NCBI RefSeq assembly: GCF_001693755.1
Contig: NZ_LYST01000043.1
Location: 1-64,000, forward strand
Length of the DNA stretch: 64,000 nucleotides
From: Gilliamella sp. wkB171
GTDB lineage: Bacteria; Pseudomonadota; Gammaproteobacteria; Enterobacterales; Orbaceae
Reading direction: 5' to 3'
Below are positions 10,436-18,268 of this stretch, piece after piece (positions within the stretch are counted from its first letter, which is position 1; each line of letters begins with the position of its first letter). The notes beneath the pieces were generated by a model that was not told where the DNA came from, did not search any database, and was given only the letters and a program-made list of their open reading frames with translations. The position numbers and the translations under genes were made by a program.

Positions 10436-10464
10436 TTGGCGTTACAATCGATACTTGCTATAAT
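10436..10464 (+). promoter_or_regulatory. Sigma70 promoter of lonH
   Basis: TTGGCG (10436-10441), a 17-bp spacer, and TATAAT (10459-10464) preceded by TGC (extended -10). It lies about 40 bp upstream of the lonH start. Confidence 0.7.
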
Positions 10465-10501
10465 TTAAAGATTTATTTGGCTAACAAAAAAGATACTCAT
10501 T

Positions 10502-12274
10502 TTGGCAATCAAACAACTCGAAGCACAACAGCTTCAACCAGATTTAAAACAAATCGAAATCATCGTTAATAACAAAAAAATACCTTCTGATTTAGCCACT
10601 AAAGAGGTAAATAATTTATTGACATGGCAACCACGAATTGCCGATGCCTTTTCACTATTGTGCCCAAAGCAAAAGCAAGCTTATACCCCTCGGTTTATGC
10701 TCCTAAAAGGGACAGAAAGCGAACTGTTTTTTAGTTTATTTAAACAAGCAATCAAACCTAGTATTTCAACCTCTATTTTAGGCTTTAGTTATTATATCAA
10801 TGATAACAAAATCACGCTAACAAAGGCCAAAAGTAAACAAGATAACTTTGCTGTTCAAGATACGTGTTTAACAGCCCTCTCTTTCGACAGTGAAATGCTA
10901 TTAGGCTGCGTTCGACAACCGGAAAATGATCCTATCAAATTACAAGCAGGATTAGTTCATCAAGCCAATGGTGGTTTTTTGATTTTAGGACTTCGCTCGT
11001 TACTTGCCCAACCATCATTGTGGTTTAAATTAAAACAGATGGTGATAAAACAAGAATTTGAATGGTTTTCTGCTGATGAATTACACCCATTGCCTATTGC
11101 TATTCCCAAAATGCCTCTTGATTTACGCATTATTTTAGTCGGTGATAGATTAAGCTTAACCGAATTACAAGATCTCGATCCCGAGTTTTACTCTACTTCA
11201 ATTTATAGTGAGTTTGAAAACGAATTAGCCGTTAACTCACCTTTACAGATAGAACAGTGGTTTAATTACTTAGAATTTTTAGCTGACAATCAAAACTTAC
11301 CACATATTGATAAATCAGCATTCACTAGGTTATATAAAGAAGCAACACGTTATACCGGCGATCAATTTTATCTTCCGATGGCGGTTGATTGGGTTTACGC
11401 CTTATTAGTTAATGCTGCCCATTATATGCAAAATAGTGTCATTGATGAGTCAGCTATAAGCAAGTCAATCAAGCAAAAGCTCTGGCGCGAAAGTTATTTA
11501 ACTGAGCGGTTTTATGATGAAATATTTACCAACCAGATAATGATTAATACCAAAGATCAGGTTGTTGGGCAAATAAATGGGTTATCTGTCATTGAATATC
11601 CAGGTTATCCGAGAGCCATTGGGGAACCCTCTCGTTTAAGTTGCATTATTCATTTTGGTGATGGTGAATTGATTGACATTGAACGTAAAACTGACCTTGC
11701 AGGCAACATTCATTCTAAAGGAATGATGATAATGCAAGCATTTATGATGTCTGAATTTGCGATAAATCATCAATTACCTTTTTCAACATCTTTAGTGTTT
11801 GAACAATCTTATAGTGAAATCGATGGTGATAGTGCTTCACTTGCTGGATTTTGTGCACTTATTAGTGCATTATCCAATCAGCCTATCGATCAACAATTAG
11901 CTGTTACCGGTTCAGTTGATCAGTTTGGTCATGTACAGTCAATTGGTGGCGTAAATGAAAAAATAGAAGGTTTTTTTGCCGTTTGTCAGCATCAAGGCTT
12001 AACTGGCCACCAAGGTGTTATTATTCCCGCCAGTAACCAACGCCATTTGAGTTTAAGCGATGAAGTGATTAATGCAGTGATAGAAAATAAATTTTCAATT
12101 TGGGCAGTTGAGCATATTGCCGATGCCTTGTATTTACTAACGGGTATTCCCTATAAAGATGAGCATGGTATTAGCTTATACAAATTGATTCAGGCGCGCA
12201 TGCAATCACTGTTACTGCAAGATAAAAAACACGACAGTTGGTTGAGTAGATGGCAAAAATATTGCAAAAAATAA
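10502..12274 (+). CDS. lonH: Lon-related ATP-independent protease LonH/YcbZ
   Basis: The C-terminal half is a Lon-type peptidase domain with the catalytic serine in DGDSASLAG and the lysine in GGVNEKIEGF; the N-terminal half resembles the remnant AAA-like region of YcbZ. The 590 residues match E. coli YcbZ (586). The start is probably the TTG at 10502, since no in-frame ATG lies near and MAIKQLEAQQLQPD aligns with the E. coli N-terminus; the Shine-Dalgarno is weak. fabA follows, as in E. coli. Confidence 0.92.
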   Translation: MAIKQLEAQQLQPDLKQIEIIVNNKKIPSDLATKEVNNLLTWQPRIADAFSLLCPKQKQAYTPRFMLLKGTESELFFSLFKQAIKPSISTSILGFSYYINDNKITLTKAKSKQDNFAVQDTCLTALSFDSEMLLGCVRQPENDPIKLQAGLVHQANGGFLILGLRSLLAQPSLWFKLKQMVIKQEFEWFSADELHPLPIAIPKMPLDLRIILVGDRLSLTELQDLDPEFYSTSIYSEFENELAVNSPLQIEQWFNYLEFLADNQNLPHIDKSAFTRLYKEATRYTGDQFYLPMAVDWVYALLVNAAHYMQNSVIDESAISKSIKQKLWRESYLTERFYDEIFTNQIMINTKDQVVGQINGLSVIEYPGYPRAIGEPSRLSCIIHFGDGELIDIERKTDLAGNIHSKGMMIMQAFMMSEFAINHQLPFSTSLVFEQSYSEIDGDSASLAGFCALISALSNQPIDQQLAVTGSVDQFGHVQSIGGVNEKIEGFFAVCQHQGLTGHQGVIIPASNQRHLSLSDEVINAVIENKFSIWAVEHIADALYLLTGIPYKDEHGISLYKLIQARMQSLLLQDKKHDSWLSRWQKYCKK

Positions 12275-12421
12275 CAATAACCAATACACTTTAAAGCAAA
12301 ATCTCATTTATTAATGAGTTAAACTGATACTGTTTAAGCACTATCTATTTTTATAACATGGATATTAATAATACCGTTATTTTGACCATGAAAGTAATAA
12401 CAACAAATAAAAGGTTTTTTT

Positions 12422-12943
12422 ATGACATTTGAACGTAAGTCTTCGTACGATAAAGCAGATTTGATTAAATCAGGCAATAGTGAATTATTTGGTCATGATG
12501 GTCCTCCTTTACCTTCTGATCTAATGTTAATGATGGATCGTGTGATTGAAATGAATGAAGATGGCGGCAACTATAGTAAAGGTTATGTTGAAGCAGAATT
12601 CGATATCAATCCTGATTTGTGGTTCTTTAAATGTCACTTTAAAAATGATCCTGTGATGCCTGGTTGCCTGGGCTTAGATGCATTATGGCAATTAGTTGGC
12701 TTTTATCTTGGTTGGATTGGCGGTAAAGGTAAAGGACGCGCCCTTGGTGTTGGTGAATTAAAATTAAAAGGTCAGATCCTACCAAAAAATAAAAAAGTAA
12801 CTTATAAAATTCATTTTAAACGCGTCATTAACCGTAAATTAATTATGGGAATTGGGGATGGCGAAGTTTATGTTGATGGTAAATTAATTTATGAAGCAAC
12901 TGATCTAAAAGTTGGATTATTTAAAGATACCAGCGAATTTTAA
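12422..12943 (+). CDS. fabA: 3-hydroxydecanoyl-ACP dehydratase/isomerase
   Basis: Introduces the cis double bond in type II fatty-acid synthesis, the entry to unsaturated fatty acids. The hot-dog fold active site is visible as [20 protein letters not shown], giving the catalytic His and Asp. The 173 residues match E. coli FabA (172). An AAAGG Shine-Dalgarno precedes the ATG. It lies 147 bp after lonH, conserved order. Confidence 0.98.
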   Translation: MTFERKSSYDKADLIKSGNSELFGHDGPPLPSDLMLMMDRVIEMNEDGGNYSKGYVEAEFDINPDLWFFKCHFKNDPVMPGCLGLDALWQLVGFYLGWIGGKGKGRALGVGELKLKGQILPKNKKVTYKIHFKRVINRKLIMGIGDGEVYVDGKLIYEATDLKVGLFKDTSEF

Positions 12944-12960
12944 TTCATAACAAAGATTAC

Positions 12961-12992
12961 TTAGTCTTATAACGCGCATGTTGTAAGGCTAA
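12961..12992 (+). terminator. Hairpin after fabA, possible terminator without U tract
   Basis: Arms 12961-12973 and 12980-12992 pair over 13 bp with two G-U pairs around a GCGCAT loop, 17 bp after the fabA stop. No T run follows, so intrinsic termination is uncertain. Confidence 0.4.
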
Positions 12993-13184
12993 ACTAACTA
13001 TTTAGTAGACAATAGTGGTTGGTTGGGTATCATTAATAACAACGTGTTTTTGCTGTTTTTCATTGCAGCTCAACTAAGTTAGCTATTTTACCTATGACCG
13101 AATTACATTCCTTATAACAATATAAACTAGTTCATTATATTGATAGTAATCACCATAATAAGTTTATTTTTTAAGTTGTTAAAT

Positions 13185-13670
13185 ATGATTTTGTTAAAAC
13201 GTTTTTTTATTATTAGTGTTTTTTCTTTTTTATTCAGTTCTTTTGTTTATGCTGATTTTGCAGGCAAAGTAGTCAAAGTGATTGATGGCGATACAATTGA
13301 TGTATTAACCAACGCTAAACAAAAAATTAGAGTTAGATTGTTAGATATCGATGCGCCCGAAAAAAAACAAGCTTATGGCAATGTGTCGAGAAAATATTTA
13401 GCGTCACTTGTTGCTGGTAAAGCTGTTTTTATAAAAGAGAGTAAAAAAGATATATACCAACGAACATTAGGTACTGTATTTTCGAATAAGATAAATATCA
13501 ATGCTAAGATGGTTGAAAGCGGCTATGCTTGGGCTTACCGTTATAAAGGAATAGCGAATAATCAAGAAATGATAAGATTAGAAACGCAAGCCAAACAAAA
13601 CAAAAAAGGGCTTTGGAAAGATAAAAATCCTATAGCCCCTTGGGATTTTCGACATCGTAATAAACGATAA
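13185..13670 (+). CDS. Secreted thermonuclease-like nuclease (SNase domain)
   Basis: A signal peptide (residues 1-19, ending FVYA) is followed by a staphylococcal-nuclease domain: KVVKVIDGDTIDVL, then RVRLLDIDAPEKKQAYG with catalytic Arg and Asp, and KDIYQRTLG with the second catalytic Arg. It is therefore a Ca2+-dependent DNase/RNase exported to the periplasm or outside. The ATG at 13185 is preferred to an upstream TTG at 13140, because it starts the signal peptide. 161 residues is normal for the family. The downstream gene is convergent and only 15 bp away. Confidence 0.88.
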   Translation: MILLKRFFIISVFSFLFSSFVYADFAGKVVKVIDGDTIDVLTNAKQKIRVRLLDIDAPEKKQAYGNVSRKYLASLVAGKAVFIKESKKDIYQRTLGTVFSNKININAKMVESGYAWAYRYKGIANNQEMIRLETQAKQNKKGLWKDKNPIAPWDFRHRNKR

Positions 13671-13685
13671 ATAAACTTTAGCGCA

Positions 13686-13967
13686 TTATTTTTTAGAAGA
13701 TAATGCTGCTTCTGCTTGTTTTAATGCATCTAATCCTTTCTTACAAGCATTTTCTTGATCAGCTTGAGACATTGCAATAACTTGCTTTTTACCCATTTCT
13801 AAATTTTGTTTCAACATATCCGTTTGTTGTTTGGTCGCTGCATTATCTGGAATGGCTTTAATTAGGTTATCCACTTTATCAAAGTAAGTTTTACAAGACG
13901 CTGATAAGTCTGCCATGGCAAAAGAAGATAATCCCAGTAATGAGATGGTAAGTAGTAATTTTTTCAT
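13686..13967 (-). CDS. Small periplasmic protein, DUF5339-like
   Basis: 93 residues: a clear signal peptide (MKKLLLTISLLGLSSFAMA) then about 74 mostly helical residues with two cysteines (SCKTYF and NACKKG), probably disulfide-linked. This matches the DUF5339 proteins seen in Pasteurellaceae and Orbaceae as I recall them; their function is unknown. A good AGGA Shine-Dalgarno precedes the ATG. Confidence 0.75.
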   Translation of the reverse strand: MKKLLLTISLLGLSSFAMADLSASCKTYFDKVDNLIKAIPDNAATKQQTDMLKQNLEMGKKQVIAMSQADQENACKKGLDALKQAEAALSSKK

Positions 13968-14045
13968 TTTTTCCTCATATTATTTTACTATTGATACGTT
14001 ATAAAGTATTTTTTAAAAGTATATATGTAGAATTATTTTGCTTGT

Positions 14046-14077
14046 TATCTTACCAGCAAATAGTTGCTGATAAGATA
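14046..14077 (-). terminator. Hairpin downstream of the cold-shock gene
   Basis: Arms 14046-14059 and 14064-14077 form a 13-bp stem with one mismatch and the loop ATAG, 19 bp past the csp stop. No T run follows on the minus strand. Confidence 0.45.
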
Positions 14078-14095
14078 GGATATGAAGGGAGGTAT

Positions 14096-14305
14096 TTAAA
14101 TTAGAACAACGTCAGCAGCAGCTGGACCACGAGGACTATCTTGGATAGAAAATTCTACTTGTTGACCTTCAGCTAGAGTTTTAAAGCCATCACCAGAAAT
14201 CGCTGAAAAGTGTACAAATACATCTTTACTGCCATCTGCAGGCGAAATAAAACCAAAACCTTTACTTTCATTAAACCATTTAACTTGACCAGTTTTCTTA
14301 GACAT
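14096..14305 (-). CDS. Cold-shock-domain RNA-binding protein (CspA family)
   Basis: 69 residues with a single cold-shock domain: the RNP1 motif KGFGFI and RNP2 motif DVFVHF are intact, and the protein starts [11 protein letters not shown] as in CspC/CspE. It binds single-stranded RNA and DNA and melts mRNA structure. AGGAAG precedes the ATG. A long AT-rich region upstream could supply a cold-shock-type leader. Which Csp paralogue it is cannot be told. Confidence 0.95.
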   Translation of the reverse strand: MSKKTGQVKWFNESKGFGFISPADGSKDVFVHFSAISGDGFKTLAEGQQVEFSIQDSPRGPAAADVVLI

Positions 14306-14613
14306 AACAATCTTCCTATAAATAAATTAATCTTAGCCGCTGACGGCCATCTTTAAAACATAAAACCTAGACTACTTATTAACACTAAGAAGAGGAGACT
14401 GAAGAAAACTAATACGAATCCCTGATATAAAGTAAACTACAAACTGCGAATATCTAAATGTTACAAAATAAATCTGCATGTTATATGCTGGTAACTATTA
14501 ACGCATAAATTTCAATTGAATGCAAGAAATGTTTTACTTTCAACATTTCATTACTCTAACAGAAAGGTATACAAAATGAATTTCTATTAGAGTAATATGT
14601 CACACTTAACAAT
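14306..14613. other. Intergenic region csp-proC
   Basis: Holds the csp promoter and leader and, at its proC end, the long hairpin 14550-14596. No coding potential recognised. Confidence 0.5.
14550..14596 (-). terminator. Long hairpin after proC, possible terminator without U tract
   Basis: Arms ATTACTCTAA (14550-14559) and TTAGAGTAAT (14587-14596), with an inner AGAAA/TTTCT pair after one mismatch, enclose a 15-nt loop 18 bp past the proC stop. No T tract follows on the minus strand. Confidence 0.4.
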
Positions 14614-15423
14614 TTATTTTTCGGACAAATCTTTCGATTTTTTGATTGTTGCTTCTACTGCATCGATAACTGCCGCTCGAAATCCTTTTTCTTCAAGAAC
14701 TTGTACACCTTCAATGGTTGTTCCAGCAGGTGAACAAACCATATCTTTTAACTCACCAGGATGTTTACCGGTTTTAAGTAACAGTTTAGCCGATCCTAAC
14801 ACCGTTTGTGCTGCAAATTTATAAGCTTGTTTTCTCGACAAACCACCTTTAACAGCACCATCAGCAATCGCTTCAATAAACATAAATACAAATGCAGGTG
14901 AAGATCCACTAGCGCCAACAACCGCATCAATCAAATATTCAGGCACAACTTCGGTTTCACCAATACAATTCAATAACGACTGCACGATTGTTAATTCATC
15001 GTCTGTCACTTCTGTGTTAGGGGTAATTGAGCACATTGCCGCATTTACTAATGCCGGCGTATTTGGCATCACTCGAATAATCTTTTGCTCATAACCAACG
15101 CTTTTTGCAATAGTTTTAATTGTGACACCTGCTGCAATTGAGATAACAATCGTATTCTTTTTTAACTCTTTTTGAATATCGTTTAATACATCTACAATGA
15201 CATTTGGTTTAACCGCAATAAAAACAATATCCGATTCACGCGCAACTTCACGCTCGGAATTGAGATTATTAACAGCATATTCTTGATTAAGGCGTTGCCC
15301 TTTTTCTGGATGATGGTCATAAACATAAAGCTGAGATCCTGGAACAATATTACTTAATAAAATCCCTTGTAAAATGGCATTCCCCATATTTCCTAAACCA
15401 ATAAATCCAATTTTTTGTTCCAT
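14614..15423 (-). CDS. proC: Pyrroline-5-carboxylate reductase
   Basis: Final step of proline synthesis: reduces 1-pyrroline-5-carboxylate with NAD(P)H. The N-terminal Rossmann motif is GFIGLGNMGNAI, followed by VFIAVKPN and the VMPNTPALV segment; the C-terminal dimer domain holds GASGSSPAFVF and the CSPAGTTIEG signature. The 269 residues match E. coli ProC. In many gammaproteobacteria proC lies beside yggS; here an unknown gene and adhesin gene 1 separate them. Confidence 0.98.
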   Translation of the reverse strand: MEQKIGFIGLGNMGNAILQGILLSNIVPGSQLYVYDHHPEKGQRLNQEYAVNNLNSEREVARESDIVFIAVKPNVIVDVLNDIQKELKKNTIVISIAAGVTIKTIAKSVGYEQKIIRVMPNTPALVNAAMCSITPNTEVTDDELTIVQSLLNCIGETEVVPEYLIDAVVGASGSSPAFVFMFIEAIADGAVKGGLSRKQAYKFAAQTVLGSAKLLLKTGKHPGELKDMVCSPAGTTIEGVQVLEEKGFRAAVIDAVEATIKKSKDLSEK

Positions 15424-15528
15424 TTACTTATACTCCTATCAAAGAATGATTTATCTAATTATTATAGAGTACTTTTTAGCTGAAGTTCAAAATTTTATGA
15501 GTTTGTTTATTTCAGATGGATCAATAGA

Positions 15529-16071
15529 TCATTTATTTTGATGTTCAATAGAATGCCTTATTAAACAACGTTTTAATTCGTTCAAAAACTGATTATCTGT
15601 ATAGCTCGGATATTTTGTTATTGGACGATTGATTAAATAAGCTATTTGATGTGATGTTAATCGGAATATTTGGGACAAATTTAATAAATTAAAATGAGTT
15701 TGCGATATAATATCCTCTGATATTAAAGCAATATTTTGTTGTTTAATTTTATTCTCTACTAATGATATTTGCTCAACCCGCCATTTTGGATAAGCTTGGG
15801 TATCAAACTCGCCATTCAATTGATATCCCCAATCTGTTTTATTGACGTGAGGAAAATAAGTTAAAACACTTTTTATTGGTAAACCACAACTAATCACATA
15901 CTGATTATCTAGCTTTTTTATTTGTTTAACTTGTAATTTTAAAGAACGCTTAAGCAATTGAGTAACAATGTAAGCTGACTGATTATAAAGTCTACAAAAT
16001 AAACCACTATCTTTAATAAAGCACACGGCTGAACAATTTTCTGTTAAATTGATTTTCTCTTGAGTATTCAT
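15529..16071 (-). CDS. Unknown protein of 180 residues
   Basis: I do not recognise a family. There is no signal peptide or membrane segment, and the sequence looks globular and cytoplasmic, with several aromatic residues and a C-terminal helical stretch ending LKRCLIRHS. It is about 105 bp upstream of proC on the same strand and may be co-transcribed. The Shine-Dalgarno is weak. Codon and base use match the neighbours. It is most likely a real gene given its length and complete open frame. Confidence 0.6.
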   Translation of the reverse strand: MNTQEKINLTENCSAVCFIKDSGLFCRLYNQSAYIVTQLLKRSLKLQVKQIKKLDNQYVISCGLPIKSVLTYFPHVNKTDWGYQLNGEFDTQAYPKWRVEQISLVENKIKQQNIALISEDIISQTHFNLLNLSQIFRLTSHQIAYLINRPITKYPSYTDNQFLNELKRCLIRHSIEHQNK

Positions 16072-16140
16072 TTGATATCTAATTTTAATAATTCTTTGGA
16101 ATTTTAAAACAGCTAATGACTAAAATTTATTCAATTTTTT

Positions 16141-16173
16141 AGAACCTTACCGCGCTTTGCGCAATAAGGTTCT
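16141..16173. repeat. REP-like hairpin A
   Basis: AGAACCTTA / TAAGGTTCT arms, a 2-nt mismatch, an inner GCGC/GCGC stem and a TTT loop. It lies between the unknown gene and the 3' end of adhesin-like gene 1, and has the same design as hairpin B. Confidence 0.55.
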
Positions 16174-16200
16174 TATGCCATGTTAACCTTTTTTCAACTT

Positions 16201-16225
16201 GCTTGGTGTGCTTCGCACTACAAGC
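16201..16225. repeat. REP-like hairpin B
   Basis: GCTTG / CAAGC arms, a 2-nt mismatch, an inner GTGC/GCAC stem and a TTC loop. Together with hairpin A it fills the region after adhesin-like gene 1. No T tract follows on either strand. Confidence 0.5.
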
Positions 16226-16303
16226 ATAAGATTAATGTTCTATTATGTTTTATATCTAAATCCGTTAGCTGCTGAAATAAATAATATTAGTGCTCTAGTG
16301 TTA

Positions 16304-17812
16304 TTAGTAATTGTTCACACAAGCAGCTCTAATATTAATATAGTTTTGAGGAAATTTATGGCTAATACCAGAACCACCACCAACTAAACTCGGATCAACA
16401 TAAAATGGATTACCATCACTGTAAATATCACTTGTCCAGTAGCCATGCCAATAACGCCAGTCGCTAGCAGCATATTCGCCTTCATCAGTATAAGTCATAC
16501 CCCATTCACTAAATATTCCACCAACCCATTTTGCTGAGCTATCTTTATAACTAATTCTTCTTTGGTAATCTAAATGAGTGAAATTAGGTAAACCACCATT
16601 CCAATCATTACCATTGCCATTGGTATAATCGCGAACACTTGGTATTCGATAATATAATAAACCATTACAGAAGCTTTTGGTTTTTTCATAGTCACTATCA
16701 ACTTGCCCTAATCCACTAGCACCACTTGGATCAGCAATAAACCAACGGGATATCTTAAATGAATACAGCAGTAGTTTCTTTTTTTTATCCCCATAAATTT
16801 TAAATGTAGTTGGAGAAAACCACTTATTTGCGGAATCTTTATTTGGTCCAATAAGTTTAACATCAATCATATTACTACTTCGAGCCGTTAATTGTAATGT
16901 TACACCAGACCCTTCTACCGGTCTAACCACTGAACCATTGAGTATAATGGCCGCTTGTGCAGAAATCCCCTCAACCATTAATGAAAAATTCAAACCATTT
17001 GACCCCGTCGTTGGAAAATTAGACTCGGGTTGATTTACATCCTGTAATTTAAAACCCTTGCTTGGATCCCATTGTTCTGAAGGACCGGCAAAAAAACCAC
17101 TACCATTGATAACACTAGGTTTAGCATAACACGTTTTCGGAACTTTATAATGTAGATAGTAACTATGACTTCCACCACTGAATATACTTATACTTGGTAT
17201 GCCAAAAGTCGTTACTAACGATCCACTATCGGCACTCATCGTCATTTTATACGGTGATTGACACGCATTTAACTGATAATTTGGATTTGACTTGACATAA
17301 TTTGTCACATCATCACCATTAGCTGTTTCCCACTTTACCTTTAGATTCCCCGTTATCGTTAAAAGTTTATCTCCATCCTCATCGCGCCAATAATTGTTTT
17401 TCACAATTACATTCGCTAAAGTAGTTGAAGGGTAACTAGTAAAGGGCATACTTGTTTTTATATCATTAAATGTGACAGAGCCGCCATCCATTAAAATAGG
17501 ATTAGTCATACTTGAATTATCTTCGGATGCCAATATCTTCTTCTTATTTGGTAAGGTCAACGATAATAGTGGCAAAACCGTATCCGACTCGGTCTTTCCG
17601 TCATCAAAACTTAAATAAGGACCTTTTCCATTTATTACCTGCGCTGTTTGTGTTGTTAGACCATGAGCCGTATTTATCAATACCGTATCAACCAACAACA
17701 ATATTAGTAAACAAGAAGGTAGAGGACTGGCTATTACTAATTTTATTAACCATCTACTTAATAATGATTGTTTTGCATAAAACAATGTCACTTTAGTAAG
17801 CTGATGCGGCAA
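16304..17812 (-). CDS. Putative phase-variable adhesin 1 (body frame, out of frame with its start as sequenced)
   Basis: The body encodes a hydrophobic signal/anchor segment (about residues 19-50, ending NTAHGL), a conserved N-terminal module (QTAQVINGKGPYLSFDDGKT, then WRDEDGDKLLTITGN), and a C-terminal Cys-Trp-rich domain with EWG and YWT motifs ending in a cysteine, resembling a C-type-lectin fold. It recalls DUF823 'adhesion domain' proteins of enterobacteria, from memory. The only start in this frame is a TTG without Shine-Dalgarno. The frame is open upstream to a heptamer tract; a good Shine-Dalgarno/ATG lies beyond it at 18012 but is out of frame with 8 repeats. With 6 or 9 repeats the product would be 564 or 571 residues. 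A paralogue lies at 55224-56705. Confidence 0.8.
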   Translation of the reverse strand: MPHQLTKVTLFYAKQSLLSRWLIKLVIASPLPSCLLILLLVDTVLINTAHGLTTQTAQVINGKGPYLSFDDGKTESDTVLPLLSLTLPNKKKILASEDNSSMTNPILMDGGSVTFNDIKTSMPFTSYPSTTLANVIVKNNYWRDEDGDKLLTITGNLKVKWETANGDDVTNYVKSNPNYQLNACQSPYKMTMSADSGSLVTTFGIPSISIFSGGSHSYYLHYKVPKTCYAKPSVINGSGFFAGPSEQWDPSKGFKLQDVNQPESNFPTTGSNGLNFSLMVEGISAQAAIILNGSVVRPVEGSGVTLQLTARSSNMIDVKLIGPNKDSANKWFSPTTFKIYGDKKKKLLLYSFKISRWFIADPSGASGLGQVDSDYEKTKSFCNGLLYYRIPSVRDYTNGNGNDWNGGLPNFTHLDYQRRISYKDSSAKWVGGIFSEWGMTYTDEGEYAASDWRYWHGYWTSDIYSDGNPFYVDPSLVGGGSGISHKFPQNYINIRAACVNNY

Positions 17813-18012
17813 TAAAACCGAAATAGTTAGTAGATAGATAGAAAAAGAAATTATAAAAGGAACTGGTGATAAGTTCGGTAATAAAGATTGAAAAGTTTGC
17901 TGACCGCTAACGACTTGATGCGCTAATAAATCCCGATGCCCGATGCCCGATGCCCGATGCCCGATGCCCGATGCCCGATGCCCGATGCCCGATTAAGACC
18001 ACATTTTAACAT
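17813..18012 (-). other. 5' start segment of adhesin 1 with heptamer phase switch
   Basis: Reading leftward from ATG at 18012-18010: seven codons (MLKCGLN), then the GGGCATC tract, then 122 bp without a stop in the body frame. With 8 repeats translation runs through RASGIGH twice plus RASGI and ends at TAG just past the tract, giving 29 residues. With 9 repeats the reading continues as RDLLAHQVV into the body at 17812. The Shine-Dalgarno AGGGAG is at 18023-18028, 10 nt before the ATG. Confidence 0.75.
17932..17994 (-). repeat. Heptanucleotide tandem repeat, 8 copies
   Basis: Eight perfect copies of GATGCCC (plus strand; GGGCATC in the gene's sense) at 17935-17990, with partial units at both ends. 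A 7-nt unit changes the reading frame with each gain or loss. The same tract, also 8 copies, lies at 56714-56769. Confidence 0.97.
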
Positions 18013-18268
18013 ATTTTTGCCACTCCCTGTAGCGATTTACTTAATTTTTTCATAAAATTCAATAGGTTGATTTTTAATTATTAAAACTCAATTAGATTAA
18101 GTAATCAAGTACTCGCAAATGATACCAGATATTATTAAATATATCATAATATAATTGCATCATTTTCCTAGCAAATAATGTAAAAATTATAATAATGATC
18201 AACCCAATAAAACGATAACTATTTTAGTCTTAAATTGGTAACAATCTATTTTTTATGATTTTTTTAAA
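18013..18268 (-). promoter_or_regulatory. Promoter region of adhesin 1
   Basis: AT-rich region between the adhesin start and the convergently placed end of the pilT-like gene. The part nearest the ATG, including the Shine-Dalgarno, resembles the region upstream of adhesin 2. No confident -35/-10 pair was identified. Confidence 0.45.

Noticed and set aside
16304-17812. Simple annotation of the adhesin-like gene from its TTG codon
   Set aside because: The TTG has no Shine-Dalgarno, and the frame continues open to the repeat tract; the ATG at 18012 with strong Shine-Dalgarno is conserved in the paralogue.
17932-17994. Heptamer tract as a CRISPR array
   Set aside because: Direct tandem units of 7 bp with no spacers and no cas genes; it is a short tandem repeat.
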